This document shows, piece by piece, positions 22,921 to 34,200 of a stretch of DNA of 64,000 nucleotides. Source of the DNA: Nectonema munidae (Eukaryota > Nematomorpha > Nectonematoida > Nectonematidae). How positions within the stretch are numbered: the first letter of the stretch is position 1; every line of letters begins with the position of its first letter. Location: the NCBI GenBank assembly GCA_030549495.1, contig JAUIRK010000121.1, positions 682,001 to 746,000 on the forward strand, read 5' to 3'. Under the pieces are notes generated by a model. That model was not told where the DNA came from. It ran no database searches and saw nothing but the letters and a program-made list of their open reading frames with translations. Made by a program: the position numbers and the translations under genes.

Positions 22921-24335
22921 TTACAAAAATTAACGTTAAAAATTTTGTCTATCTTTTTTCCATCTTTCATCCCTCGTTGATGAATCATCAAAACATAAGC
23001 TTATGTTTAAAAAATAAAATCTTTTCATACTCATAACACTTGACAAAAGTGGACAGCCCAAATCTGACCAAAGAAAATAAGGTCTGCCTTAAAATTCAAG
23101 AAAGTCTTACCTCACTATGCGTATTTTCGGGAAAACTTGATGAGGTAAATACAAATTGTATATTGAGTTTCAGAAGAATGAAATGAATGACAATTTTTTA
23201 TAATGGGATAGTTTTTCAAACCATGCAAATTTGGCGTATATGAATGCGATGCTGATATGATATAGTAAATATGAAAATTTGATACATGATTGATGGACAT
23301 TATAATGATTCAGTAATATATCATTTGTAATAAACAAACCACATCTTAGCCAGACGTGCATAAATTCTTTCTGATTACGTCATTTTTATATAAAATTGAT
23401 TGTTATACAATAGTTATGTATTCTTGCATCACTACAAGAGATAGCTAAATCAAATTCTACAAAAGAGAAAGCTGCGTCTATATATGAAAAATTTCTTTCG
23501 TGGCATAACATCGTTGTTTAATGTTTTCTTCACAAGCTTATGTTGATTACATATTTTTGTGCCTACACGAAAGAAAAGGGAATGGGAAAGTAGGTGTTAC
23601 TGAGATATATACATCTGTGAAATTGGAACCTTATTTGAATTTTTGAAAACTATTTTTAATTTACTATTAATTTTTTTATAAGCTGTTATTTATTTATATT
23701 TTTTATAAAAATTATCGTAAAAAGACTCGCGCCAATAATTTTCAGGATGTGCGTCCCTGCTTTATACAGGTAAATATAGCGCGAATAAAGTATATTCATA
23801 ACGTGGCTGGCTGTTCTCACTAATGTTTCGTTACAAAATTCTTCAGTTTCAAATAAGACTTGTAAAGTCTGTTTCAAATTGATAAGACAAATTTTCATTT
23901 GAGACAAAGCGTACGGAATAGGCATTATATACTAGAATATTGCAAAAAACATCATTTAGGGTCATTGACCTGATGATAATTTTACCCCCTTTAGATTCAG
24001 TTTCTGACAAAAAATGACTTTCATCTCATCCTTGAAACAAAAATATTATACACTTTTGTTTTTAAAGCCATTAATTTTAATCTCTATGTTTTGAGCAATT
24101 TATTGATGAATAAAAGTTCACCTTATAAATATTCAGACTTCACAAAAAAATTTCTTAATTTTTTTTAAATGAACAACGAAATATAAATATAAAAAGTCTC
24201 TAAGTATCACGAAATACATATGAGGTCATCAAACATATTTTTCAATGAAGAGTTTTAGTGGGTGGATTAAAAAAGGGTTATAATACAGATAATTTTTTCA
24301 TTTATGCCTTTAAAATGGTTTTTTAAAGTAATTTA
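22921..24335. other. AT-rich spacer, no gene seen
   Basis: Short frames at 23,115-23,361 overlap each other in two registers and carry no family signal. The 79-codon minus frame at 23,686-23,925 is unrecognised. It may contain the lost N-terminal part of the neighbouring piggyBac fossil. Confidence 0.35.
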
Positions 24336-25560
24336 GAATGTTGTTTAAACTTTTAACTTTTTAGATAATATCAAACATAAAAGTAAATAATATATACGTT
24401 GATACATTTTTGTAAATTTTTTTATATTATAAGAATTGGAAGAAATCATATAATTTTGTGAAAATGTGCAATAAAGAAAAATTAAAAGCTCATTAAAAAC
24501 TTTATTTCATTATTTTTGTTTTTATGAATAAAATGTTTTTCTTATTTCAAACTAAACTTTACCTTTCAAATTATTTGAGAATTTATACAACTTATACATT
24601 TAAAATTAATAATGTAGCCTACGTTATAAAAGATTGCGTTGACCAAAACTTTTATTATTTGAGTATAAAAAGTAAATATGATTTTTAACCAATATATTGG
24701 AAATTTATTGAATTAAAAAAGTTAACAAACAAGCCTTTGTGATATGAATGTGACTTTTGTTAAAGAAAAAGAATGATGTTAAAGTTTCATATCAAAATAT
24801 GTAAACAACTATTGAGAAGAATAGGATTTATGCTTCTGTAACCTCCAATTGAATTGATTTACTTGACAGGTCTAAAAAAATTTATAAAATATAAATTTTG
24901 GTATAACTTCAAATAGTAAAATAAATTTGAATTTCACAACTTAGTTTTATTTAACATTTTGTAAAAGTAAAGCTTATTTATAAAATCTATGAAAAATTAT
25001 TGATTACATGGCAAAATAATTTATTATACTCACCTAAATATTTTAATCCTAAAAAGAACATATATTGAATGTAAACATGACCAGGGTACCCACAGGGAGT
25101 AAGAGAGCGCAAAGCCCTCCTAAAAATGTTTGTTTCCTTATTTTTAAAGATATTCTCATCCATTCATTACTATATTGTAATAGAAGTATCCTTGCCATTT
25201 AATTCTCCATAACTCGTTATATATTCATTGCTTCAAAAAAAAAGCATGTAATATGATAATCACGTTCTCTTACTGGTATTATAGAGAGCTTTTTGAAACT
25301 TGTTCAAAATTGATGATAACTGAGAAAAAAGAAGAGAAAACGTTGAAAATATAAGTACCGTTCTGAGGGGTAAAAGTTAAAGAAGGGAGTTGGTGATTAT
25401 AGTTTTTAAATAAATTGTGACCGTCAGTTTGCGAGCTATCTTTCTCTTCTTAAAACTACTAGGTGTGTCACTTCATATGAAGTATCAAAAAAAATTAACA
25501 AAAATGTATTATTTACTCTTATGTTTGATAAAATCTAAAAGTTTAAACAACATTATAAAC
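24336..25560. repeat. Inverted repeat pair flanking 1.1 kb
   Basis: The left arm (24,336-24,415: TTGTTTAAACTTTT...ATATCAAACATAAAAG) is inverted at 25,480-25,560 (CTTATGTTTGATAAA...AAAAGTTTAAACAA) with a small indel. The middle is AT-rich and non-coding. It could be a MITE with subterminal repeats or two opposed copies of one repeat. Confidence 0.5.
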
Positions 25561-25609
25561 ATTTAATTGCAAATATAATCTAAAAAGGATTTCTGCCCAC
25601 AAATTAGTA

Positions 25610-26745
25610 ATACTCGTCAAGCACAAACAGGGAGCACTCAAACACTGACAGACACAAACAACCATCACTCAAACATATTCAGGCCCAAACAGGGGGCACC
25701 CAAAAACAAACAAAGGCCACTCAAACACAGGCACAAACAAGGATCATACAGACACATGCAGGTACAAACAGGGAGCACTCAAAGATAGGAAGGCACAATG
25801 GATCACTCAAACAACAGGGAGCACTTAAACCTATTCAGGCACTAACAGGGAGCACTTAAACACAGATAAGGACATTCAAACACAGGCAGGCACAAACAGG
25901 GAGCATTCAAACACAGGAAGGCATATACAAGGATCACTCAAATAACAAACAGGGAGCACTTAAACACAGTTAGGCTCTAACAGGAAGCACTTAAACACAG
26001 GTAGGCACAAACAGGGACACTCAAATACAGGCGAGCTTAAACAGGGAGAACTCAAACAACAAACGGAGCACTTAAACACACTCAGTCACAAATAGGGAAT
26101 ACTTAAACATAGGCAGGCACAAACAGGGAGCACTCAAACAACAGGCAGGCACAAACATGGAACACTCAAACAACAGGGATCACTTAAACAACAAACAGGG
26201 ATCACTTAATCATAGTCAGGTACAAAGAGGGAGCAAGACAGGCACAAATAAGAGGTAGATACAAACGGAGCACTTAAACAGAGGCAGCAAAAACAGGAAG
26301 ACACATGAAGGAGCACTCAAAAACAGACAGGTATAAAGAGGAAGCACTCCAACACAAGCCAGGCACAAATAGACAGCACTCAAATAAAAGCAGGCACAAA
26401 CAGGCAGCACTCAAACACTGACCGGCAAAAACAAGCATCAATACAAACATAAGCAGGCACAAAGAGGAAGCACTCAAGGCACAAACAGGGAGCGTTTAAA
26501 CATAGGCAGGCACAAACAGGGAGCACTCAAACATAGGCAGGCACAAACAAGAAGTATTTAAACACAGGGAGCACTCAAACAACAGGCAAGCATAAACGGA
26601 GCATTTAAAAACCGAGTCGGTAAAAACAGGGAGCAGATAAACACAGGCAGGCACAAACAAGGAGCATTCAAACACAAGCAAGCACAAACAAGGAGCGCTC
26701 AAACACAGTCAGGCGCAAACAGGGAGCACTCAAACCCTTAAAACA
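25610..26745. repeat. 31-bp minisatellite array
   Basis: About 1.1 kb of degenerate tandem repeats with a period near 31 bp. The core is GCACTCAAACACAGGCAGG, then CACAAACAGGGA. The plus strand is nearly T-free (A, C and G only), a strong strand asymmetry. Minus-strand frames of Cys/Leu/Val-rich repeats arise from the array and are not genes. The array ends directly before the LINE fragment at 26,790. Confidence 0.85.
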
Positions 26746-26789
26746 TCCTCTTAATTTCTAAATCAGGTTTTAATATCCTATTAAAATTA

Positions 26790-27565
26790 AAAGAGGTGTA
26801 AGATAACGTTGTGTACTTTCTCCACTTCTATTTAACACATATGTGGATGAAACGTTCCGAGAAATGACATCAAGCGTTGGTGTGGCCAACAAGCAGAAAC
26901 AAAGAATAAATAGAATACGCTATGCAGATGACACTGTTCTTATTAGCGAAATGAAGCAAGGATTGGCGGAGCAGTTGGTGTTTATTTTGAAAGAAGGACG
27001 AAAAGCTTCAATTGAAATAACCAACAAAGGACATAAAAACGTTACATCTCAATTAAAAAAGAAAAAGTAGAAAAAAGAAAAGAAGAGGTAAAAAGATTTC
27101 AATATCTTGGCGCTGTAATAGAAGAAAATTTACAAAATGAAATTGACGTAAAAACAGGGATTGCAAGAGCTAAGCAAAGTTTTTGAGATTTTAGGTGTGG
27201 TGTTACAGAAGATTTCTCAGAGTTATCTGGGCAGTTATGATGACGAATAAAGCTGTATTAATGAAGGTTAAAGAACCAAAGACAAAACTACTTAACATGA
27301 TACTTGAAAGAAAAGCAAAATTCTTTGGACATATAGCGAGAGCTTCAGCTGGCGATGAACAAAAGAAAAATAGTTTAAGTTAATGGGAAAAAGTTGGAAG
27401 AGGTAGACGAAGAACATGGTGGATTGATGATATCAAAGAAATGGCTGGCAAAAAAAGCTCAAAGAAATTTTTTAATTGACCGAAGATGAAAAAAGCTGGG
27501 AAAATTTTAAAGCTAAAAAGAGTTACCAAAGATCGATATCGGTCATGCTGAAGAAGAAGAATATG
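26790..27565 (+). pseudogene. LINE reverse transcriptase, 3' half, decayed
   Basis: Plus-strand fragments: RCVLSPLLFNTYVDETFREM (from about 26,811), then INRIRYADDTVLISEMKQG at about 26,907-26,963, which contains the YADD catalytic box of reverse transcriptase. These are followed by RFQYLGAVIEENLQNEIDVK (about 27,097) and MWCYRRFLRVIWAV at 27,195, the post-RT 'W..RR.L.I.W' block. Then comes KLLNMILERKAKFFGHIAR. This is the C-terminal half of a non-LTR retrotransposon ORF2, 5'-truncated as is usual for LINEs, with a few stops and frame changes. A SINE begins within a few bases of its end. Confidence 0.8.
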
Positions 27566-27568
27566 AAA

Positions 27569-27708
27569 GGTACCATGGGGTGTTTTCATCGAAAAGTCAC
27601 AATTGCGCCACTTGTATCGAACTATGAGAAAATAGGCTTGGTACGGAATCGAACCTAAGACCTTGATTTATCCAAACCTAGTATCTAACCAATCTTACTC
27701 ACGTCCCC
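27569..27708 (-). repeat. tRNA-derived SINE abutting a LINE end
   Basis: On the minus strand: tRNA-like head GTGAGTAAGATTGGTTAGAT (A-box region), B box AGGTTCGATTCCG, and 3' end TTTTCATCGATG-like sequence finishing CATGGTACC. It is one of the best preserved copies in the window and the reference for the fragment at 1-45. Confidence 0.75.
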
Positions 27709-28924
27709 TTAAGACAAAGAATTAACTTTAAGCGAGAACTAATCTCCACCTTCAAATTCGATATCTGTAAAAATTGTAAATAGATCTATTGAAAATTTTT
27801 ACAGCATCGATAAATAATTAAACTCAATGAATACTTATTCTTATTATTCTTTAATTATTTGGTTAATTTTCTTTTTTATTTATTTGATCTAAAAATGAAA
27901 ATGAAGAAAGCTTGATTTTAGAGATTACATATGAATCTTAATAATAGCTCTATTAAGCACATTTTTAATCTTTTTAACAAAAAATATCAAAGTCTTTTTC
28001 TTCGAAATCAGAAACTTTTTCTTTGCCAAAGTAATTTTTTAACATTATTTTTTATTCATTTTATATTAGAACTTTCTTATAACCCCCTTAAGAAAGTTCT
28101 GTTTTCTTTTTAAATATAAAAGTTTAACAAGATTTATTAAAGTTTTTACGATAATATAATAATAACTTTACCTTTTGGAATGAAACAATTCTTTCTAAAA
28201 ACTGCGTATCAGAAAATATCCCATATCTTTTACAAATTAGAGTGAAAATTCAATAAACTATTTATTAAGTAAATTTTGAATAAAAAGTACTAATATACTT
28301 AGGGTTGCCAGATATTAACTTCAAAAAATCAGAACATATCGCTTGGTATAATATAACTCATTATTATTACTGAATTTTTTGTTACATTTTCTAAAAGGAA
28401 AACAAAATTTGACTAAGATTTGAATTTTAAAAATTTGGAGTGAGTGAAAAGTATTAACGTCCTCAAAAAAAGATACCTAAATCCGATTTTCATTATATAG
28501 TATGGAAAAAGTGTTTAATGTTTTCTGTATACTCAAATCTACAAACACTAACGTATAACCGAGTAAAAAATGTACACAACATTAATACTCAGCGAATTTT
28601 TAAAATAATATTAAAAAGCTATAATTAGGGAATTTTTCACTAATATAATGTATTTAAAATAAAAACTTATAAATGTCATTTATTCACATTTTAGAGATTA
28701 CGGCACTTGAAGCATAATGATCTACTCCATTTTTACATTCACAGAGTCTTCTTGCTCCATTTATCACACTTTGCTCAACCACATCATCACCACTATTTAT
28801 ATTTTCTCCATACAAGGCTTGCTAACCGTACTTCTCTGCGAATCCAACTCTTTTGCAGTCGATATATTACATGTGGCTCTCCAAGTTGAAAAGAAAGTTT
28901 TCTTAAAAAACACATCCTAGATTC
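27709..28924. other. AT-rich spacer, no gene seen
   Basis: The short frames at 27,931-28,113 and 28,707-28,920 have no family signal or splice context. No repeat boundaries recognised. Confidence 0.4.
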
Positions 28925-29830
28925 TTAGTAGTCATTTTTGCCCATAAATATATATGAATTATGCCATGCTATGTCAATTATATTACAATTCAATAGAACT
29001 GGCCATCTCACAGTTTTTCTTCTGGACGTAAACTCTTGAATTATTGCGTCCATTAAGTCCACACCTCCTTTGTTCACTTTGTATTCCAAAATTATTTTGG
29101 ACTTCAAGTTGTGGCGAGACGAAATTTCAACTACGTTTTTATTTTTTTTTGGGAAGATAAAAACGACTTTTTTCCTGTGCATGATAAACAGAAAGTGTAG
29201 AAAAAACTTGAGATTCTTCATTGTTTTGAGTGCCTAATGGACTTCTTTTCTATACTGTTTAGTAGTTCCAACCAATGTTAATTTTATTTACACAATTCAA
29301 CAGCAAGCGTATGAGAAGTAAAATATCTATCGGTATATATTTCTTTTCCCGTTTGATAAAATGTTTGTGTTAAATACATAACAATATTGCAGGAAAACTT
29401 TTGATCATAAGAATACTCAAGTTTCTCATCTTTACCATAGTAAATATAGCCTTTAATTAAGAGCAAATCCAGTACTTGACTAGCATGCCCAGTATATTTT
29501 TATGCCATATTTTCACGTTTTATTCGGCATATATTTTTTTACCGGGTGCTTTCGCATGGTAACCAACCAGTTGCTCATCAGCCATGATAAAATTTCTAGC
29601 TATATAAAATCTAAGGAGATTGTTTTGAAAAAATTTCCTATATCTCTCTTATAGCTGTAAAACTATCCGTTTTTTCTCTCCTCTCGATCATGAAAGTTGT
29701 CGAAGCGTGACAACGGAGAAAAAATTTGAATCGAATATAGCTCATTGTGGCTTTGTTAAAAGGCTTTTCGTCATTTTAGGACCAAACTTTCTGCAGCTTT
29801 GACATATTGTCAAAGGGTCGACCCTAAGTT
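28925..29830 (-). pseudogene. piggyBac transposase fossil 2
   Basis: Minus-strand pieces in order: MADEQLVGYHAKAPGKKIYA (about 29,584-29,525; the 'DEQL..F.G..P' block), KEIYTDRYFTSHTLAVELCK (29,343-29,284; the 'TDNFFTS..LA..L' block) and NKGGVDLMDAIIQEFTSRRK with VRWPVLLNCNIIDIAWHNSY (about 29,079-28,955; the 'GGVD..D' block with the third acidic residue, then 'RRWP...F...DIA..N'). Order and spacing match a piggyBac DDE domain. Several frame breaks separate the pieces. It lies 1.4 kb upstream of the first placed MTPAP exon. Confidence 0.8.
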
Positions 29831-29924
29831 ATTTTTTATCTTATAATATGGTATATCTTAAAACTACTTTTCGATTTGTCTGGTATTTATAACTAAAATC
29901 GTGAATGACCTGTATTCTGTAGAT

Positions 29925-30274
29925 CAGGGGTTCTTAACCTTTATTAAGCCATGGCCCCCTTTAAGACGTTGATAATGGACCCTCTACAAGAAAATTTTCG
30001 CTTTAAATTTTCGCATTAATTTTCGTTTTAAGAAATTTTCGCGTGAAAGCAAATTTCACGTAAATTCAATGAGAAAAGGCAAAAAGCTACCGCTTGCTAT
30101 TAATTCAAACTTTAAAAGTTCGCTTTTTGTTTCAGTTATTTCTACACGTACAAATTGGTTGATTATTTTCACTCATTTTAATTTTTTTTACTAAAATGAA
30201 AAACTGTTCATGGCCCCTTGAGACGCAGCCATGAACCCTTTAAGGGTCCGTGGACCCCAGGGTAAGAACCACTG
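29925..30274. mobile_element. hAT-type MITE, CAGGGGTTCTTAACC ends
   Basis: The 350-bp element opens CAGGGGTTCTTAACCTTT and closes GGGTAAGAACCACTG, which are imperfect inverted repeats. GGCCCC-type blocks lie just inside both ends. No 8-bp target duplication survives. No coding content. Confidence 0.75.
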
Positions 30275-31208
30275 TAATGTTGATATACACAATTAACTCA
30301 ATGATTGGGGAAAAATAGTACAAATAACATTCTAATACTTTGAATATTTTTTCTTTATAGAAATTCTAATTTTCTGTCTTTTCTTTCTTAAAGTGAAAAT
30401 TGCTCTTCAAAAATCATAAGTCTCAAACATGTTATGGTGGGATTAGGAGGTGGCCGTTCAAGTGGAATGTAGGTTAATGATGCGATGTTCATCTCTCGAT
30501 TTTGTCATTTTGTGCTAAAGAAGCGCTTAACTTTATGATCCCTGATTTCAAGGAATTGTGCTTCTGTTTTAAAGATATATTTTAAGTTTCTTTTTGCAAG
30601 TCTATTTCTCAAAATTAAAAATTACCTTAGGTAATTAACTTTGAAAATTATTAAAAAAAAGTTATGAGGATGTGTGATCCTGTTATTTTTAAGAGGGGAT
30701 TTTTTTTGATGATTACTGCCAAAAATTCTCATTCAATGTATTCATTTTTTAAGCTATATTAATTCCTAAATTGTCTTCAAAAATGAAATTATTGTTATGA
30801 TGAATGCGCATGTTACGCGGGTGAACGAGAAAGTAAAAATGAATATTTAAGAGCTAAAACTCTATGCCATTCTTACTCTCCTTTCCTTTTCTGTATGCGT
30901 GCCCCTGTTACAATAAATATAATTTATTGTATTTTTTTTATTTTCTTGTATAATCTCATTTTTATGTTGAATTTTTATTACAATTTATCTTCTGATGAAA
31001 GTAACGAATTTCTTTCCTTGTTAGCAATTCATAAAATGACATTTGAAAAAGTCTGTCTTTTTTAAATGGAAATCTAGCCTTTAGATAAGAATTGAAAAAA
31101 AAAATTAATTTTCTTCATTTTACTCTTTTCTATTTAAATTTAACAGTAATGCAATTGTTTTGTGTTGTGTATAACATTTCCCTTAATTGTATGATTTGTT
31201 TTTTAAAG
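30275..31208. other. Presumed 5' region of MTPAP, exon not placed
   Basis: The first recognisable MTPAP exon starts at 31,209 with a splice acceptor, so at least one exon carrying the start codon and mitochondrial presequence must lie upstream. I could not locate it among the AT-rich sequence. Confidence 0.35.
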
Positions 31209-34200
31209 AACATTCTTTTCTAAAATCAGAAAATGGAGAAGCAATAAATTACGATGTCAACGTTAACGATGAAGGGTTTGTGTAAGTTTTGATTTTATAT
31301 TTCTTTACATATTTTAATGACTTTCTTCTTTAGATCAGAGTTAATTAAAAATCTTGACGTTGAAAAAAAGGTTGTAGACGAAACTTTTAATTCCTGGCTA
31401 AAAGCGTGGCGTAAACTTTAATCTATTTATTTATTTTTGCGATACAATTTTTTTCCATTTTTTAGATAGCCCATCACTTCCTCAACATAAACTAATAGTT
31501 GAAGAAAAGTTAAACTCAAATAAAATTCTTTTGATTTTAATACCGGAAAAGGGGGTTCTTAATCATATTTTGAACTTATGTTATGATTTGGGAAACGTCA
31601 GTGAAGCATATACCTTCCAATGCCTTAATCACGTATCTCATGAATTTTCTTCAAATCTACATATCTTAATCTTTATACTTTATAGTCATATCTCTTTTTA
31701 ATTTATGACAAGCAAGTAATTATTTCTTCAAAAAATCTTTTTTTATCGTATTCAAGACGAATTTCTTTCAACACCTACGTAATCTTGCCATTTTATAAAT
31801 ATCTTAAAACTTCCGAATTTTCCAAAATGATTTGCAAACAAATTCATTTTTCTCGTTCGTTGGATTTGTCATCTTTAGTAGATTCACCTGTAAGCCATTT
31901 TTGATTGATAACTAATGTATATTTTCCATTATCAACACTTAAGTTGGGTCAACAAATCAAAATTTGGAAAGACACGTTTTCTCTCAATCCTTTGGAATAT
32001 AAATTGCGTATTTTCTTATGTCAAAAACTTGAAAGTGTGTTTTCAAAGTTTTTAAAACACGGCCAAATCTTTCCCTTTGGTTCTTCGATTAGTGGAACTG
32101 GTAAATTCAATGGAGACTTGGACATCTTTTTAGATTTTAATCCTAAACACGTAAAATGTTCGATTTTGTTATCACTTATTCATTTCACAAACCATTTTTG
32201 TAGCCTTTCTTTGAAGGCGAGAATGAGAATGAGAAAGTGAGAAATCTCATTAAATCCATATCAAAGTCCATATCTTGCTATCCTTTCTTTAGAAGGGTTT
32301 TAAAAATTTGTTCTAAAAGAACTCGTGTTCCTTTGGTCAAGTTCAAATACACTGTTTCTAACACTGATTGTGACCTAAGCTTTACCAACAAGTAGTATCT
32401 TTTTAGTTATCCTCTTTGTTTCTCCTTAATATCTGAAAAATATCATTTAGCCTTGGTCAATCAATGTCCTATATTCTCAAGAAAATAAGTGAAATAGAGC
32501 CGTCTTTTTTGTACCTAGTCTTTTCTCTTCGAAACTGGGCAGAGACACATAAAATTATTATGCCTGGGGATCCTTCATTCAAAAGTTTCACCATTGTTCT
32601 GATGCTCATCCATTTTCTTCAGCAAGATGCACTTTCACTTCTTCCTCCTCTTAAACACATCACTCCCGGTATTTTATCTAATATAAGTTTATTCTTATCA
32701 GCAATGCTTGTATTTGTTATTTTGCTCAGACCTATTTGGTAAAGATAAAAAGGTATACATGAAAGTGTACAACCATCTTTTATTTTTGTCCTATAAACGA
32801 AAGATTAGTTTTTGAATCGAAGTCCTGATTAGTTAGATCCATTTTATTTTACGAAAATAATGTTACTCACCAAAATGTGTTTCGTTGTCATTTTGTCAAT
32901 TTTATCAATGTAGATAATTGATTTATCTTATATTTAAGCAAATTCAAATTGGTACTAAGCAAGTTCAAATTGGCACTAAGCAAGTTCAAATTGGCACTTC
33001 ATTCACAATTTATATATTCACAATTTCATTCACAAGAGAAAAATTAGAAAAGTTTTTTTTCTAAAAAAACTTGTACTAATTTAAATTTACTTAATTCTAA
33101 TAGGAATTTGCTTTGTTCCAATTTGAACTTGAAAAGGTATAGTAATGCTTGTGAAGAAATGCATTATAATGCTCCTCTTGATTTACATTGAGTCAAGGAC
33201 ACTTTTTTAGTATGCACCCAAAATGTCAATGGACACACTGTGACACTCTCAACCCATCAAAGATCTGAATGTCTTAGATCAAAGCGGTGGAACATTATCT
33301 TATTTATCAACAACTATCTTGATCTTAGTTCTTTAGTTAGTTTAATTAAATTAATTGAAAGTCACCTAGTTACTTTGTTTCTTTAGTTATTTTGCTTCTT
33401 TGGTTAATCCGTTTGTTAAATCTTTAATTAGTTCGTTAGTTAGTTAAGTTAATTATTTACCTAGATAATTATTTAGTGTGAAAGTTATTTCCAAACTATG
33501 CATCAGGCGTACTGTCTAATTTTTTTAAGTAGACAATATTTCTTAAAGTTAAATAAATATTTTATCTGACAAAACTTCCTTCATATATGCCAAAAAAAGA
33601 TTTTAGTAATAAGAATAGCGTTCTTTAAATTTACTTGTAGTAGGAAATTTATTTTTATTGTCTCAAAAAGTCAAGTTTACCTTCAAGTTAAAAATATCTT
33701 ATTTGTAAATAGCATAAAATTATAATATAATTAGTTAGAAATAATGGTCCTATTTTAAATTTGAATTATTTTCAATATACTAAATGATATTTTTCTCCGT
33801 ATGTGAAGCAGGAACCGAAAGTATGTGTTTCGAATTTAGCATTCATTTGTTTAATTTGCCATAGTATTCTTTTCTAAAAATAATATTTTTATTTCCCACC
33901 TTTTCGTAGCAATAGTAAAAGAGAGTATGAACAAAAATATTCCATGTGTATATCATTAAAGTCTAAAACTTAAATAAAAGTTTGCGTTTTCTCTTGTTAA
34001 AGTGTACGTGAGTGTAATGTTTTTGTTCAGGTATTTACTTTGGATCTATTATTGAAAAGTGTAAGTGTATAAAATAACCTCGTCTAGGCCGGGTTCCTTT
34101 TACACCAGAGTGACTGATATTTTTTATACTTTTGTTGGCCAGTGTCGAAATCGGCACCATGAAATATTTTAATTGTTAAATAGAAAAAAAAACATTGAAT

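Noticed and set aside
26216-26702. Cys/Leu-rich repeat proteins on the minus strand
   Set aside because: Three overlapping registers are produced by the 31-bp minisatellite; a period not divisible by three yields repeats in every frame.
27569-27708. Functional tRNA gene on the minus strand
   Set aside because: A and B boxes are present but acceptor and anticodon stems do not pair, and the same body is repeated elsewhere, so it is a SINE.
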